Shown here piece after piece: positions 6,332 to 13,858 of a stretch of 45,242 nucleotides of DNA. The position numbers and the translations under genes were made by a program. Position 1 is the first letter of the stretch, and the number at the start of each line of letters is the position of its first letter. This DNA comes from a virus. The stretch lies in IMG/VR virus record IMGVR_UViG_3300036853_000099, positions 1-45,242 of that record; one strand, 5' to 3'. The notes beneath the pieces were generated by a model that saw only the letters and a list, made by a program, of their open reading frames with translations, was not told the origin of the DNA and did no database searches.

Positions 6332-6338
6332 GTACGCT
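6310..6338 (+). promoter_or_regulatory. Leaderless promoter of the 6346 gene
   Basis: -35 TTGTCC (6310-6315), 17-bp spacer, -10 TACGCT (6333-6338). The GTG start follows seven nt later, so transcription would begin at the start codon. There is no SD, consistent with leaderless translation in actinobacteria. Confidence 0.6.
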
Positions 6339-6345
6339 TGCGACC

Positions 6346-6531
6346 GTGGCAGCCGAGCCGGAGACCTACACCAAGCACCGCCCCATTCGCGTACCTTCGA
6401 GCAGGTGGGACGCATTCGGCGCGCTTGTCGGGGCACGCGCTCGGGCGAAGGTCATCAATGAGTTCATCGCCTGGTACGTCGGAGAGCCCGGGGCGAAGCT
6501 GCCCAAGCGGCCGAAGCCTGCCGACTCCTGA
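6346..6531 (+). CDS. Small ribbon-helix-helix-like regulator (putative)
   Basis: 61 residues: a short beta-like start (KHRPIRVPSSRWDAFGALV), a helix, then AKVINEFIAWYVGEPGAKLP and a basic tail. Length and pattern fit an Arc/CopG-type dimer, and similar short proteins with a WYxxEPGAKLPKRP ending occur in actinophages. It is the only plus-strand gene in the left early region and starts leaderless from GTG 6346. The adjacent palindromes are its likely operator; DNA binding is inferred, not shown. Confidence 0.7.
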   Translation: MAAEPETYTKHRPIRVPSSRWDAFGALVGARARAKVINEFIAWYVGEPGAKLPKRPKPADS

Positions 6532-6552
6532 CATCTCCCGCTCCTCTCCCAC

Positions 6553-6576
6553 GGCCCCGGCCACACGACCGGGGCC
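6553..6576. terminator. Bidirectional terminator hairpin
   Basis: GGCCCCGG pairs with CCGGGGCC (8 bp, 8-nt loop) between the convergent genes ending at 6531 (plus) and 6593 (minus). Confidence 0.6.
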
Positions 6577-6592
6577 AACTCACGCATGCGGG

Positions 6593-7114
6593 TCAGTCGT
6601 GCTCGTAGGTCTCGACCTGGATGCCGTCACGGCGGACCGTGACCCGCGCGTGGTCGCCGAACGCACCGAGGAGCACGTCGAGGAACTCCCCGCTGTCGAC
6701 TGCCTCGCTCAGCGCGCGGAGGCGGTCGTAGCGGGCCTCGTCCGGGCCGACGTACTTGCCGAACACCCGCGTACGGTTCGGCCACTCGCCGACCCACTCG
6801 TAGTCGCGCTCGCCGATGCGGTCCTTGCTGCCGTAGTCGATGTCGAGGTCCTCGTACTCGTCGTCCTCGGCAGGGCTGTCGGTGTCGAGGCGCACCCACG
6901 CGCCGAAGGCCCGGAAGGTGCACGGCTCGCCGTCGTTGAAGTACGGCGTGTACTGCCGCCACCCGAACTCGACCACGGTCGGGTCGTCGAGGACGGCCTG
7001 GACGATGGGCGCGAACTCCTCCATGGGTCGCTGCGCCTTGCGCTTGTCGCCTTCGTTGATGTCGCCGTGGACCTCGATGCCGAGGAAGGTGCGGCGGGTG
7101 GTGTCGGTGGTCAT
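6593..7114 (-). CDS. Hypothetical protein
   Basis: 173 residues, acidic, soluble. It contains an aromatic stretch FGWRQYTPYFNDGEPCTFR, an acidic linker, and a C-terminal segment VTVRRDGIQVETYEHD that looks beta-rich. ATG 7114 with GGGAGAGCAGAA upstream and an ATGA overlap with the preceding gene. No family identified; the length and strong codon bias support it. Confidence 0.7.
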   Translation of the reverse strand: MTTDTTRRTFLGIEVHGDINEGDKRKAQRPMEEFAPIVQAVLDDPTVVEFGWRQYTPYFNDGEPCTFRAFGAWVRLDTDSPAEDDEYEDLDIDYGSKDRIGERDYEWVGEWPNRTRVFGKYVGPDEARYDRLRALSEAVDSGEFLDVLLGAFGDHARVTVRRDGIQVETYEHD

Positions 7115-7470
7115 TTCTGCTCTCCCAAGATCGTGGACAGAGGGACGGTCTTGCGCTGGCTGCCCGACATCCACGCGTGGATCGGCATGCCGTTGAGGTA
7201 GTCCGCGGGCGACGGCAGCCAGCCGAGGTCTTCGAGGATGTGGCGTTCGGCGATGAGCCGGACCGGGACCTGGACGCGGCCGACGGTCAGGGTCTTGCCG
7301 AAGATCCGTTCGGCGAGGAACACGCCGAGGGTGTGGTGGTAGAGAGCGCGGTGGCGGACGTCGCCGATGACCTGCTTGGACGAGTCGATGAACTCCTCGA
7401 TCGGCAGGTAGTCCTCGGGTGTGCCGCCCCACTTCTTCGCGGCGGACTGCGCGTGATACCAGGAGTTCAC
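7111..7470 (-). CDS. DUF6915-like protein
   Basis: 119 residues with the pattern NSWYHAQSAAKKWGGTPEDY near the start, HRALYHHTLGVFLAE in the middle and VPVRLIAERHILEDLGWLPS towards the end, which matches the small phage and bacterial DUF6915 family as I know it. The biochemical role is unknown. GTG 7470 has AAGGGAGACACC upstream. Confidence 0.7.
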   Translation of the reverse strand: MNSWYHAQSAAKKWGGTPEDYLPIEEFIDSSKQVIGDVRHRALYHHTLGVFLAERIFGKTLTVGRVQVPVRLIAERHILEDLGWLPSPADYLNGMPIHAWMSGSQRKTVPLSTILGEQK

Positions 7471-7501
7471 GGTGTCTCCCTTGCTGGTTGGGGCGGGCGG
7501 G

Positions 7502-7666
7502 TCAAGCGGAGGTGCGGGTGCGCCCGCGATGGGGCTGGTCGATCGGCTCCCGGTAGCGCATGCGGCCGCGCAGCGACTGAAGGTTGAGGCAGGGCTTCCC
7601 CGCCTCAGCGCCGCACTGGTCGCAGCGGCCGTAGTTGCGCCAGGGGCCACGGATAGGCCGGATCAC
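7502..7666 (-). CDS. Zinc-knuckle microprotein (CDQC...C)
   Basis: 54 residues from GTG 7666, with CDQCGAEAGKPC in the middle and PHRGR near the end, a recurrent pattern of short actinophage zinc-binding proteins. The start overlaps the stop of the preceding gene (GTGA). It is easy to miss because of its length. Role unknown. Confidence 0.65.
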   Translation of the reverse strand: MIRPIRGPWRNYGRCDQCGAEAGKPCLNLQSLRGRMRYREPIDQPHRGRTRTSA

Positions 7667-7857
7667 CGGGTGTCTCCTGTCGTGGCGGCGATGACTGCGG
7701 CGGCGATCTCCTCGGCCGTGTCCCAGTACGCGCCCGGAGGCGTCAGCTGGTACCCGTCCGGCTCAATGTGCGCGGACTGCTCCCGGTCGTCGGGCCAGTC
7801 CATGACGCGCAGGACGGCCTCGATGGCGGCTGTGGGTGTCGGCTTGGGCTCGGTCAC
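7663..7857 (-). CDS. Small hypothetical protein
   Basis: 64 residues: helical N-terminus (AAIEAVLRVMDWPDD) and C-terminus (TAEEIAAAVIAATTGD), similar in layout to the N-terminus of the 2014-2493 protein (AAIEAALHVMYGDHP), which suggests a shared small module. GTG 7857 overlaps the methyltransferase stop. Function unknown. Confidence 0.6.
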   Translation of the reverse strand: MTEPKPTPTAAIEAVLRVMDWPDDREQSAHIEPDGYQLTPPGAYWDTAEEIAAAVIAATTGDTR

Positions 7858-8519
7858 CGCGACACCTCGGTCATCACGTGAGCCATCAACTGCTCGCCCA
7901 CGTACTGCCCGTACGCCGGCGGGACCGCCTCGCGGATGCCGTCGCGGTTCATCCACGGCACACCCCAGTCGTCGCGCACGATCCCGACGCCGGAGAAGTT
8001 CCCGACCGCGTGGATCATGTCGCCGGGCCGGGGAGGGCGGCCCATCTTCCGCAGCGGCGCCGTGTGCTCCGGGTGCTCCGGGACGGTCAGCGTGAAGCCG
8101 CCGCCAGCCTCGAACAGCCGGTGCCGGTACGTGCGCAGCCCGAACATCGCCCCGCACAGGGTTACCGGGTTGCGCAGTTCCGGCCGCGCCTCCTCCACGT
8201 TCTCGATCACGTACGGCAGGCCGGTCTGCTCGAACAGGTCGCGGGTCGCGGCGATCAGGTCGGGGTGGTCGTTGCCCTGGATGCGCTGGGTGAGGCTGTA
8301 CCGCTGGCACGGCGGCCCGCCCGCGACGGCCTGGAACGTGTCGCGGACCCAGCCGAGGTTGGTCCGCAGGAAGGCGACGGCGTCGCCTTGGGTGAAGACG
8401 TCGCCGATGTAGCGGGGCTGGGGATGCAGGTCGATGCCGGTGACGTGCCAGCCTGCGCGGATGGCGCCGGCGGTGAATCCGCCCTGACCGCAGTAGACCT
8501 CAAGCAGCCGCGGCTTCAT
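7854..8519 (-). CDS. Short C5-cytosine DNA methyltransferase
   Basis: 221 residues of the Dcm/C5-MTase fold. Motif I is LEVYCGQGGF (6-15), motif IV holds the catalytic Cys71 in GGPPCQRYS, motif VI is ENV (106-108), motif VIII is RHR (132-134), and PAYGQYVGEQL near the end fits motif X. The region between motifs VIII and X, where the target-recognition domain sits, is only about 55 residues, so the enzyme is much shorter than usual bacterial Dcm proteins. It probably methylates phage DNA against host restriction. No cognate nuclease lies beside it. ATG 8519 overlaps the preceding stop. Confidence 0.85.
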   Translation of the reverse strand: MKPRLLEVYCGQGGFTAGAIRAGWHVTGIDLHPQPRYIGDVFTQGDAVAFLRTNLGWVRDTFQAVAGGPPCQRYSLTQRIQGNDHPDLIAATRDLFEQTGLPYVIENVEEARPELRNPVTLCGAMFGLRTYRHRLFEAGGGFTLTVPEHPEHTAPLRKMGRPPRPGDMIHAVGNFSGVGIVRDDWGVPWMNRDGIREAVPPAYGQYVGEQLMAHVMTEVSR

Positions 8520-8809
8520 CGGGCACCGTCCCGTGTCGTGTCCGCGCCGCCGCCCGCCACGACGGTGGCCTGCGACGGGCACTCCGGTGCGTGGCTCACG
8601 ACGCCGAAGAAGTCGCGGTGCGGTCCGCAGGTGCAGGTCTCCATCGCGATGCAGTCGGGGCAGAGGTCCTGACCGCCAGGCAGGCCAACCTTCCAGCCGT
8701 ACCGCTTGGCGATCCGACGAACCTCGGCTCCCGTGGCGACGTCGAGGCCGGAGTCGGTCCACTTGCCGCACTTGTCGCAGTGGACGGTGCGGATGACGGT
8801 GATGCTCAT
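8516..8809 (-). CDS. Zinc-ribbon protein
   Basis: 97 residues. N-terminal VHCDKCGKWTDSG and then DLCPDC form a plausible zinc ribbon; a second group (CTCGPH...PEC) follows. The middle helix (GAEVRRIAKRYGWKVG) resembles short actinophage zinc proteins. ATG 8809 overlaps the preceding stop (ATGA). Confidence 0.7.
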   Translation of the reverse strand: MSITVIRTVHCDKCGKWTDSGLDVATGAEVRRIAKRYGWKVGLPGGQDLCPDCIAMETCTCGPHRDFFGVVSHAPECPSQATVVAGGGADTTRDGAR

Positions 8810-9726
8810 GCCTTGCTCCCGTCGGCCTTGTCGGCGGCGGGCGGGACGGCAGCGGCTGTGCCCAGCTTGAGCAGGGCGTACCGGCGCCCAGAGTGGAACA
8901 TCCCTGGTGCGATGCCGTAGCCGAAGCACCGCTCGCCCTTCCCCGCCAAGCAGTGCGGACACGGAACGCTGCTGGGCTCGGGGTCCTGCTGGCCGGTGCC
9001 CGCCACGGCGTCCGGTGCGGCGTACCTCGGCGCGATCATGTATTCGGTCCCGTCGCGGTCCCGCCACGGGACGTAAGGCATGAAGGGAGTCGGGTACGCC
9101 CTGTCCGCGTCCAGCCGGGACACGGACAGCGAGGGCTCGTCGGGCTGCGGCGCGGCGGTGGGGGTGGCGTCGGCCGCCTCCAGCGTGCGTAGCGTCCGGC
9201 ACGGCCACGACACGTCGCTGTCGGCCAGGACGGAGCAGTGCACGCAGATGCCGTGCTGCACTCGGGAGTGCAGGGCGCGGGCAGCGTCGATGAGCGAGCG
9301 CAGCTTGTCGGCGTCAGCGCGGGCCGCAGCCAGCTGCCGTGCCACGTCGCCGCCGTACACCCGGGCCGTCTCCAGCGCAGACTTGGCCCTGACCAGCTCC
9401 TCGCGCAGGCGGTCGGTGTTAGCGCAGGCCGCATCACGCTGGGCACGCGCGTGGGCGATGTTCGCGGCGTTATCCGCGTGCGGGAACGCCCGGATGGTCA
9501 GGGTCAACTTCTCGCTCAGCCGGTCCGCCTCATCGCGTTCGGCGGTGACCTTCTCCAGCTCGGCGCGCAGCTGGTCCAGCTCGGTCAGCAGCGCGGGCAC
9601 GTCACGGCTCGACGCGTACAGGCGCTTCAGGTACTCGTTCGTGTTCTCGCACTGCACGCCGGTCAGCTCGAACCGGGCACGGATCGCGTCCGTGTCGGCG
9701 GGTGGCGGGGTGATGGGGGTAGTCAT
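8806..9726 (-). CDS. Coiled-coil protein with C-terminal zinc motif
   Basis: 306 residues. Residues about 40-160 are a long coiled coil (LLTELDQLRAELEKVTAERD and similar heptads). Beyond it come a cysteine pair (CVHC), a linker, and a C-terminal CPHCLAGKGERC knuckle. ATG 9726 has AAGGAGATTTGATC upstream. It could be a scaffold or DNA-associated protein; no enzymatic motif is visible. Confidence 0.7.
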   Translation of the reverse strand: MTTPITPPPADTDAIRARFELTGVQCENTNEYLKRLYASSRDVPALLTELDQLRAELEKVTAERDEADRLSEKLTLTIRAFPHADNAANIAHARAQRDAACANTDRLREELVRAKSALETARVYGGDVARQLAAARADADKLRSLIDAARALHSRVQHGICVHCSVLADSDVSWPCRTLRTLEAADATPTAAPQPDEPSLSVSRLDADRAYPTPFMPYVPWRDRDGTEYMIAPRYAAPDAVAGTGQQDPEPSSVPCPHCLAGKGERCFGYGIAPGMFHSGRRYALLKLGTAAAVPPAADKADGSKA

Positions 9727-9728
9727 GA

Positions 9729-10010
9729 TCAAATCTCCTTGTAAGTCGGAACGGGAATCAGCCGCACATCCACCGACATGCCGAACCCCGAACAGCGGCG
9801 CATGCCCCGGTAATGGCGGCCCACCGTCCTCGTCGAACGCCGCATCAGCACGGCCTTGCCACAGATCGGACACACGCACCGGTCCGCCGCCGTTGCCTCA
9901 CACAGCACCCGCCTGCGGTACGCCTGGAGTTCCGGCGTATCCGGGCGACGCGACCCCGCGAACGCCTCGGCGTCGAGAGCGGCCAGCAGCTCGGCACGGT
10001 CGCTGTTCAC
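9729..10010 (-). CDS. Zinc-finger hypothetical protein
   Basis: 93 residues with CVCPICGKAVLMRRS, then HYRGMRRC, a plausible zinc knuckle; the N-terminus is helical. GTG 10010 overlaps the stop of the upstream gene. Function unknown. Confidence 0.65.
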   Translation of the reverse strand: MNSDRAELLAALDAEAFAGSRRPDTPELQAYRRRVLCEATAADRCVCPICGKAVLMRRSTRTVGRHYRGMRRCSGFGMSVDVRLIPVPTYKEI

Positions 10011-10342
10011 AGCTCGTCCGTGTCTTCCAGGTCGAGCACCGTCGGCTGGTACCGCGCAGCCCGAGACTCCCCAGACCGCACCGGCACATCAGCCCGCACA
10101 TCGCCATGCCGATAGCGCCGCTCCCGATGCGCCGAACACCACCGCGACCGGTTCGCCGTCCGCGGCCGGCCACAGCCGGGCACCGCGCACACCTCGGCCA
10201 CCACCCGCGGCACCGACAGCACCTGCCCGTGCACCGGCCGGTCAGCCTGCGGGTCGCCGTGGCGCCGGACCCGGCTCGTGTGCGCCTCGCACAGGTGGTA
10301 GCGGGCAACCCGCGTGCAGCCGTCAACGGAGCAGGTCTTCAT
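10007..10342 (-). CDS. Double treble-clef zinc protein
   Basis: 111 residues with two similar modules: CSVDGCTRVARYHLCEAH and CAVPGCGRPRTANRSRWCSAH, each followed by a basic RRHGD/RYRHGD stretch. The repeat suggests an internal duplication. The modules resemble the zinc-binding frame of HNH nucleases but lack the catalytic His-Asn, so DNA binding rather than cleavage is likely. ATG 10342 overlaps the preceding stop. Confidence 0.7.
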   Translation of the reverse strand: MKTCSVDGCTRVARYHLCEAHTSRVRRHGDPQADRPVHGQVLSVPRVVAEVCAVPGCGRPRTANRSRWCSAHRERRYRHGDVRADVPVRSGESRAARYQPTVLDLEDTDEL

Positions 10343-10761
10343 GACGCACCGACGATCGCCAGGCGGCAGCCCAACGCCGCGACCACCGCGTGCAGCCGCA
10401 CCGGATCCGGATAGCGGCGGCCGTGCTCGTACGCCGACAGGTTCGTTTCCAAGATCCCCGTTGCGGCGGTCAGGTCGGACAGCGTCAGGCCCGCCTCCAG
10501 CCGCAGCCTGCGCAGCGTCGGCCCCAGCTCGGCCGCGGTGTCGATCAGCAGCCACTGGTCCGGAGCGATCGTGAGCGTCAACCCGAACAGACCGGCCAGG
10601 TTGTCGAGCGTGTCGGCGAGCGGCGACTTGAGCAGCCGCTCGATCTCCGACAGGTAGCCGACGTACAGGCCTGCGCTGGCCGACGTGGTTTCCTGGGTCC
10701 AGCCCTTGGCCATCCGCAGCGCGGTGATCTGCGTGATGATCTGGCGCACGGCGGGCGTCAC
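10339..10761 (-). CDS. Tandem XRE-type helix-turn-helix protein
   Basis: 140 residues with two Cro/C1-type HTH domains. The first spans about residues 5-55 (MAKGWTQETTSASAGLYVGY then SEIERLLKSP); the second spans about 85-135 (LRRLRLEAGLTLSDLTAATG then NLSAYEHGRRYP). Two XRE domains in one short chain is uncommon and would allow one polypeptide to mimic a dimer on DNA. It lies mid-operon, so it may tune early transcription. GTG 10761 overlaps the preceding stop. Confidence 0.75.
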   Translation of the reverse strand: MTPAVRQIITQITALRMAKGWTQETTSASAGLYVGYLSEIERLLKSPLADTLDNLAGLFGLTLTIAPDQWLLIDTAAELGPTLRRLRLEAGLTLSDLTAATGILETNLSAYEHGRRYPDPVRLHAVVAALGCRLAIVGAS

Positions 10762-11123
10762 GACGCCACCTCGTCCAGCGCGAACGGCGCCACCGGCTGC
10801 GCACCGATACGGGCATGCGGCACCTTCGGACCCAGCAACCGCGTGTACGCCACCGCCTGACCACGCGGGCCCTTCTCCGCCCACAGCGCGACAGCACCCG
10901 GGATCCACGACGCAACCTCGACCAGCCGGTTCCACTCCTCCGCGGGCAGCGTCTTACCGGTGCGCTTGCACTGCACCAGCAGCAACTGACCCGGCTTGAA
11001 CCCGAGCAGGTCCGCTTTCGTGCCACCCTTGCTGCCTGCTGCGCGGACGACCGCGTAACCGTTCGTCTCCAGGTCGTCGCGGACCTTGTGCTCGAAGCGG
11101 GTGCCCTTGGCGTAGCCGCTCAC
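10758..11123 (-). CDS. Holliday-junction-resolvase-like nuclease
   Basis: 121 residues of the PDDEXK fold, archaeal-Hjc-like: Glu11 in GTRFEHKV, Asp38 in GGTKADLL, and Gln51-Cys-Lys53 in LLVQCKRTG make the E-D-QxK active site. It probably cleaves four-way junctions during recombination or before packaging. It is followed upstream in the operon by a RecA-like ATPase, giving a compact recombination module. GTG 11123 overlaps the preceding stop. Confidence 0.8.
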   Translation of the reverse strand: MSGYAKGTRFEHKVRDDLETNGYAVVRAAGSKGGTKADLLGFKPGQLLLVQCKRTGKTLPAEEWNRLVEVASWIPGAVALWAEKGPRGQAVAYTRLLGPKVPHARIGAQPVAPFALDEVAS

Positions 11124-11284
11124 CGCGCTGCCCTCCGCACTGGCGGCAGCGCCACCCGCACACCGGCATGCGCCAGACGTGCCGACATGTGCACCACCGC
11201 GTCATGCCGCAGCAGGTCCTCAATCGGCAGCGGGCGGGGCGTCCACGACTCGTCGGGGACAGCGCAAGGCTCCTTGGCGATCAC
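11120..11284 (-). CDS. Small protein between recombination genes
   Basis: 54 residues from GTG 11284: IAKEPCAVPDESWTPRPLP, then a helix (IEDLLRHDAVVHMSARL) and a basic end. It fills the gap between the 11281-11784 gene and the resolvase, with GTGA overlaps at both ends. Function unknown; a recombination accessory role is only suggested by position. Confidence 0.65.
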   Translation of the reverse strand: MIAKEPCAVPDESWTPRPLPIEDLLRHDAVVHMSARLAHAGVRVALPPVRRAAR

Positions 11285-11784
11285 GGCTCGACCTCGCCGG
11301 TCAACGTGGCCTCGAAGTTGGCGAGCAGCCCCTCCGCGTGCAGCCGGGCAACAGCCTTCGCATCCGCGCTCGGCCGAATCGACAGCGACTGCGGCAGCCC
11401 GCCGCGTCGGACGCCGTAGCCCGGCACAACCTCGCCCGTCGTCTTATCCACCACGACGTCGCCGGAGATGGCGAGCCGCCGCTCAAGGTCCCGCTGATAC
11501 TGCGGGTTGATGCACCGCACCAGGTCGATCGCCGTGACCGGCTCCCGCGCGGCCACCCAGTCCATGAGCGCATTGCCGTCGGCGATGTAGACGGACTCCT
11601 GCGACAGCGGCAGGGTGATCGTGCCGACGTCGGCCAGGCGCCACGTCGGGGCCATGCCCTGCGTCGCCAACTCGTCCTTCGCCTGCCGGTCCAACTCGGC
11701 CCGCGCAACCGCGGCCTTCTCCCTCGCGGCGGCGGCCAGCTGCTCGTACAGCAGCACCGTCTTCGTCAGATCAGCACGGTTCAC
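11281..11784 (-). CDS. Phage recombination-associated protein, unknown function
   Basis: 167 residues. A basic helical N-terminus (VLLYEQLAAAAREKAAVARA) leads into a mixed region, then a C-terminal part (VVPGYGVRRGGLPQSLSIRP). Proteins of this type sit next to RecA-like or Sak4-like ATPases in actinophages. It may be a cofactor or single-strand-binding partner, but no OB-fold signature is clear. GTG 11784 overlaps the ATPase stop. Confidence 0.6.
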   Translation of the reverse strand: MNRADLTKTVLLYEQLAAAAREKAAVARAELDRQAKDELATQGMAPTWRLADVGTITLPLSQESVYIADGNALMDWVAAREPVTAIDLVRCINPQYQRDLERRLAISGDVVVDKTTGEVVPGYGVRRGGLPQSLSIRPSADAKAVARLHAEGLLANFEATLTGEVEP

Positions 11785-12683
11785 GACTGCTCCTTCGCGG
11801 CCTGCTCAGCCGCACGAGCGGCACGGCCCTTCGCGGCGATCAGCTCGCCGAGGGTGTTGGGGTTACCGGTGTCGTCGGTGATCGCCGCACCCAGACGGCC
11901 GAGCTGGTCGGCTTCGGCGTGCAGCTTGCGCAGGTCCTCGTAGCTGGCGGCCGGGTCCACGGCCCGCTCCAGCAGCTCGGCCACGGTCGGACCGTCGGCT
12001 TCGCCGGAGTTCAGCCACTCGCGCAGGGTCGTGCCGAACTCGATGCCGGGCTTGTTCACGACCGCACCGGACAGGGCGGGGCAGCGGGACTTCGTGACGA
12101 TCAGGTTGTTCTCGTGGTCGAGCTGGCCGACGAGGGTGAACTCGTACTCCAGGCCCTCGCGCTGCTCAGCCTTCAGCCCGATCTTGCGCGGGACCTTCTT
12201 GCCGCGGTCGTTCTCCTCGATGACCCACTCGGTCTTCGTCCGCAGCGTGGCGATGAGGTGGCCGGGGAACGCCAGCATCGCGTCGATCATCTTGCGCTCG
12301 TGCGGCCGCATCTCCTTCCAGCCCGCGAAGCTATTGCCGCCACCGGACCGCTTGGCGGCGCGGTCGACCTGCTCCAACATGCCGTCGGTGCCCATCCACC
12401 AGTGCGACAGGCTGTCGACGACGACCACGTCATGCCCGGACGCGGCGGCCAGAGCCTCGATGAGGACGTCGGGGCCGTACTTGTCGACGCCGAGCCAGTC
12501 GAAGTCGAACAGGTCGGCGTACAGCAGCGACGACTTGTGCTCGGTGTCGATGACGGCGATGCGCTTGCCGAGGGCGTGGGCGATGGACAGGGCGCTGTAG
12601 GTCTTGCCGCCACCGGCCACACCCTCCAGGGCGATGCGGGCTTTGAGCTGCCGCTTGACAGCGGGGACGAAGGTGAGGGCCAT
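11781..12683 (-). CDS. Sak4-like RecA-fold ATPase (AAA_24)
   Basis: 300 residues. Walker A is GVAGGGKT (21-28), followed by a RecA-type strand with DTEH (46-49); Walker B is DVVVVDS (Asp90). The next region (SHWWMGTDG, FAGWKEMRPHERKMIDAML) is typical of the AAA_24/Sak4 group that supports single-strand annealing in phage recombination. The C-terminal 60 residues are helical and Ala-rich. It pairs with the downstream small gene and the resolvase as a recombination cassette. ATG 12683 shares one base with the upstream TGA. Confidence 0.8.
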   Translation of the reverse strand: MALTFVPAVKRQLKARIALEGVAGGGKTYSALSIAHALGKRIAVIDTEHKSSLLYADLFDFDWLGVDKYGPDVLIEALAAASGHDVVVVDSLSHWWMGTDGMLEQVDRAAKRSGGGNSFAGWKEMRPHERKMIDAMLAFPGHLIATLRTKTEWVIEENDRGKKVPRKIGLKAEQREGLEYEFTLVGQLDHENNLIVTKSRCPALSGAVVNKPGIEFGTTLREWLNSGEADGPTVAELLERAVDPAASYEDLRKLHAEADQLGRLGAAITDDTGNPNTLGELIAAKGRAARAAEQAAKEQS

Positions 12684-12958
12684 CAGGACTCCAGATAGTC
12701 GTCGTAGTGCTTGGTGCCGCCGATCTCGTCGGCGCTCTCGTCGTATCGGGTGGGCTGGCCAGGGAAGCGGCACATGCCGACCGCGCTGCCCCGCACCCAC
12801 TCCGGCGCCGGCGCCTCATGCACGCCCTGCGGCGGGCACGTCGGCTCGGTCCGGTCGATGACCGGGTACACGGGGCTGGGCCGGTCGATCGGCTCCGGGT
12901 CGGGCAGGCGCACAGCGGTGGCGTAGGTGTCGCGGCGCCACCAGTCGAGCGGGGTCAT
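12683..12958 (-). CDS. Hypothetical protein
   Basis: 91 residues, proline-rich centre (PDPEPIDRPSPVYPVIDRTE), two cysteines and an acidic end (YDDYLES). No fold recognised. ATG 12958 overlaps the preceding stop; the stop overlaps the ATPase start. Confidence 0.6.
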   Translation of the reverse strand: MTPLDWWRRDTYATAVRLPDPEPIDRPSPVYPVIDRTEPTCPPQGVHEAPAPEWVRGSAVGMCRFPGQPTRYDESADEIGGTKHYDDYLES

Positions 12959-13053
12959 CGCTTCACCACCAGCCAGGCGCCGACGATGCAGCACACGTCG
13001 ATGACCAGGCAGAGGGCGAGGATGACCAGCAGCGGCTTGTTGAGGCGGTTCAC
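12955..13053 (-). CDS. Single-TM microprotein
   Basis: 32 residues: a basic start (NRLNKP) and one hydrophobic helix with two cysteines (LLVILALCLVIDVCCIVGAW). GTG 13053 overlaps the preceding stop. The GTGA couplings on both sides make a real gene more likely than chance. Confidence 0.55.
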   Translation of the reverse strand: MNRLNKPLLVILALCLVIDVCCIVGAWLVVKR

Positions 13054-13745
13054 GCGGCCACCTCGCCGTCGCGCTGCGCCGGGACGATCGGGAACTGGCC
13101 CGTGTGCTGGGTGTCGTGCGCCCAGTGACGGCCGAGGTAGCGGACCTTCCGCTTCCGGTCCTCGGCCGCGACGATCTCGGCGACCTCGATCTCGAACGCC
13201 TCCGCGTCCGACTCGCCGTGACTTTCGACCAGGCGGCGAACCTCGGCCTCCTCGATCGGGCCCATCCGGTGCGGCGACTCCTCGGTCAGCGGCGTCTCCT
13301 CGCCGTCCAGGCGGTCCTTGGCCGCACGCCGGTCCTGCCACGCCCGCCACAGCAGCCGCAGCCATTCGAGCGGCGTCTCCTCGCGGACGTACTCGGCCAG
13401 ACCCCACACCAGCGCGGCTGCGACCCGCCACCAGCCGGTGTGGTCGTCGTCCTCGGCGGGCGCCTGCTCGTCTTCGTGGGACTCGGCGGACAGGACGGGC
13501 AGCTCGGCGCTGGACAGGGCGGCGTGCTGCTGCTGCGGCTGGGCCGCGAATGCGAAGAAGTGCTCCCGCGACTCGGTCACCGCCAGCCACGTCTTCGCAG
13601 CCTCGGTCCGGTTCTCGGCGGCCTCGGCGAAGTCGGCAGCCTTCTGCCGCTTCCAGATCTCCACCGCGGCCAGCGAGATCGTGCCGACGATGCACGCGGT
13701 GGAGACGTTGGACAGGATGAACAGGATCGTCGTATCGGTGGACAT
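13050..13745 (-). CDS. Membrane-anchored acidic protein
   Basis: 231 residues. Residues about 5-29 form an N-terminal TM helix (TILFILSNVSTACIVGTISL), then a helical region rich in Ala/Glu, an acidic linker, a tryptophan-rich segment (TGWWRVAAALVWGLAEYV) and a charged C-terminal half. It probably lies on the cytoplasmic face of the membrane. Function unknown. ATG 13745 follows the 13748-13858 gene after a 2-nt gap. Confidence 0.7.
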   Translation of the reverse strand: MSTDTTILFILSNVSTACIVGTISLAAVEIWKRQKAADFAEAAENRTEAAKTWLAVTESREHFFAFAAQPQQQHAALSSAELPVLSAESHEDEQAPAEDDDHTGWWRVAAALVWGLAEYVREETPLEWLRLLWRAWQDRRAAKDRLDGEETPLTEESPHRMGPIEEAEVRRLVESHGESDAEAFEIEVAEIVAAEDRKRKVRYLGRHWAHDTQHTGQFPIVPAQRDGEVAA

Positions 13746-13747
13746 GG

Positions 13748-13858
13748 TCAGTCCTCCTCGTCGGACCGGTTGGTGCGGGCAGGAATCAGGCAGCAGACGG
13801 CGACGAAGCCGCCGACGACGATCACGGCGATGCAGCAGGCCAGCCGGAACGTGTTCAT
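13748..13858 (-). CDS. Single-TM microprotein
   Basis: 36 residues: MNTFRLACCIAVIVVGGF begins a hydrophobic helix with three cysteines, and the tail ends in acidic residues. ATG 13858 overlaps the stop of the WhiB-like gene (ATGA). It resembles the 12955-13053 product in size and composition. Confidence 0.6.
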   Translation of the reverse strand: MNTFRLACCIAVIVVGGFVAVCCLIPARTNRSDEED

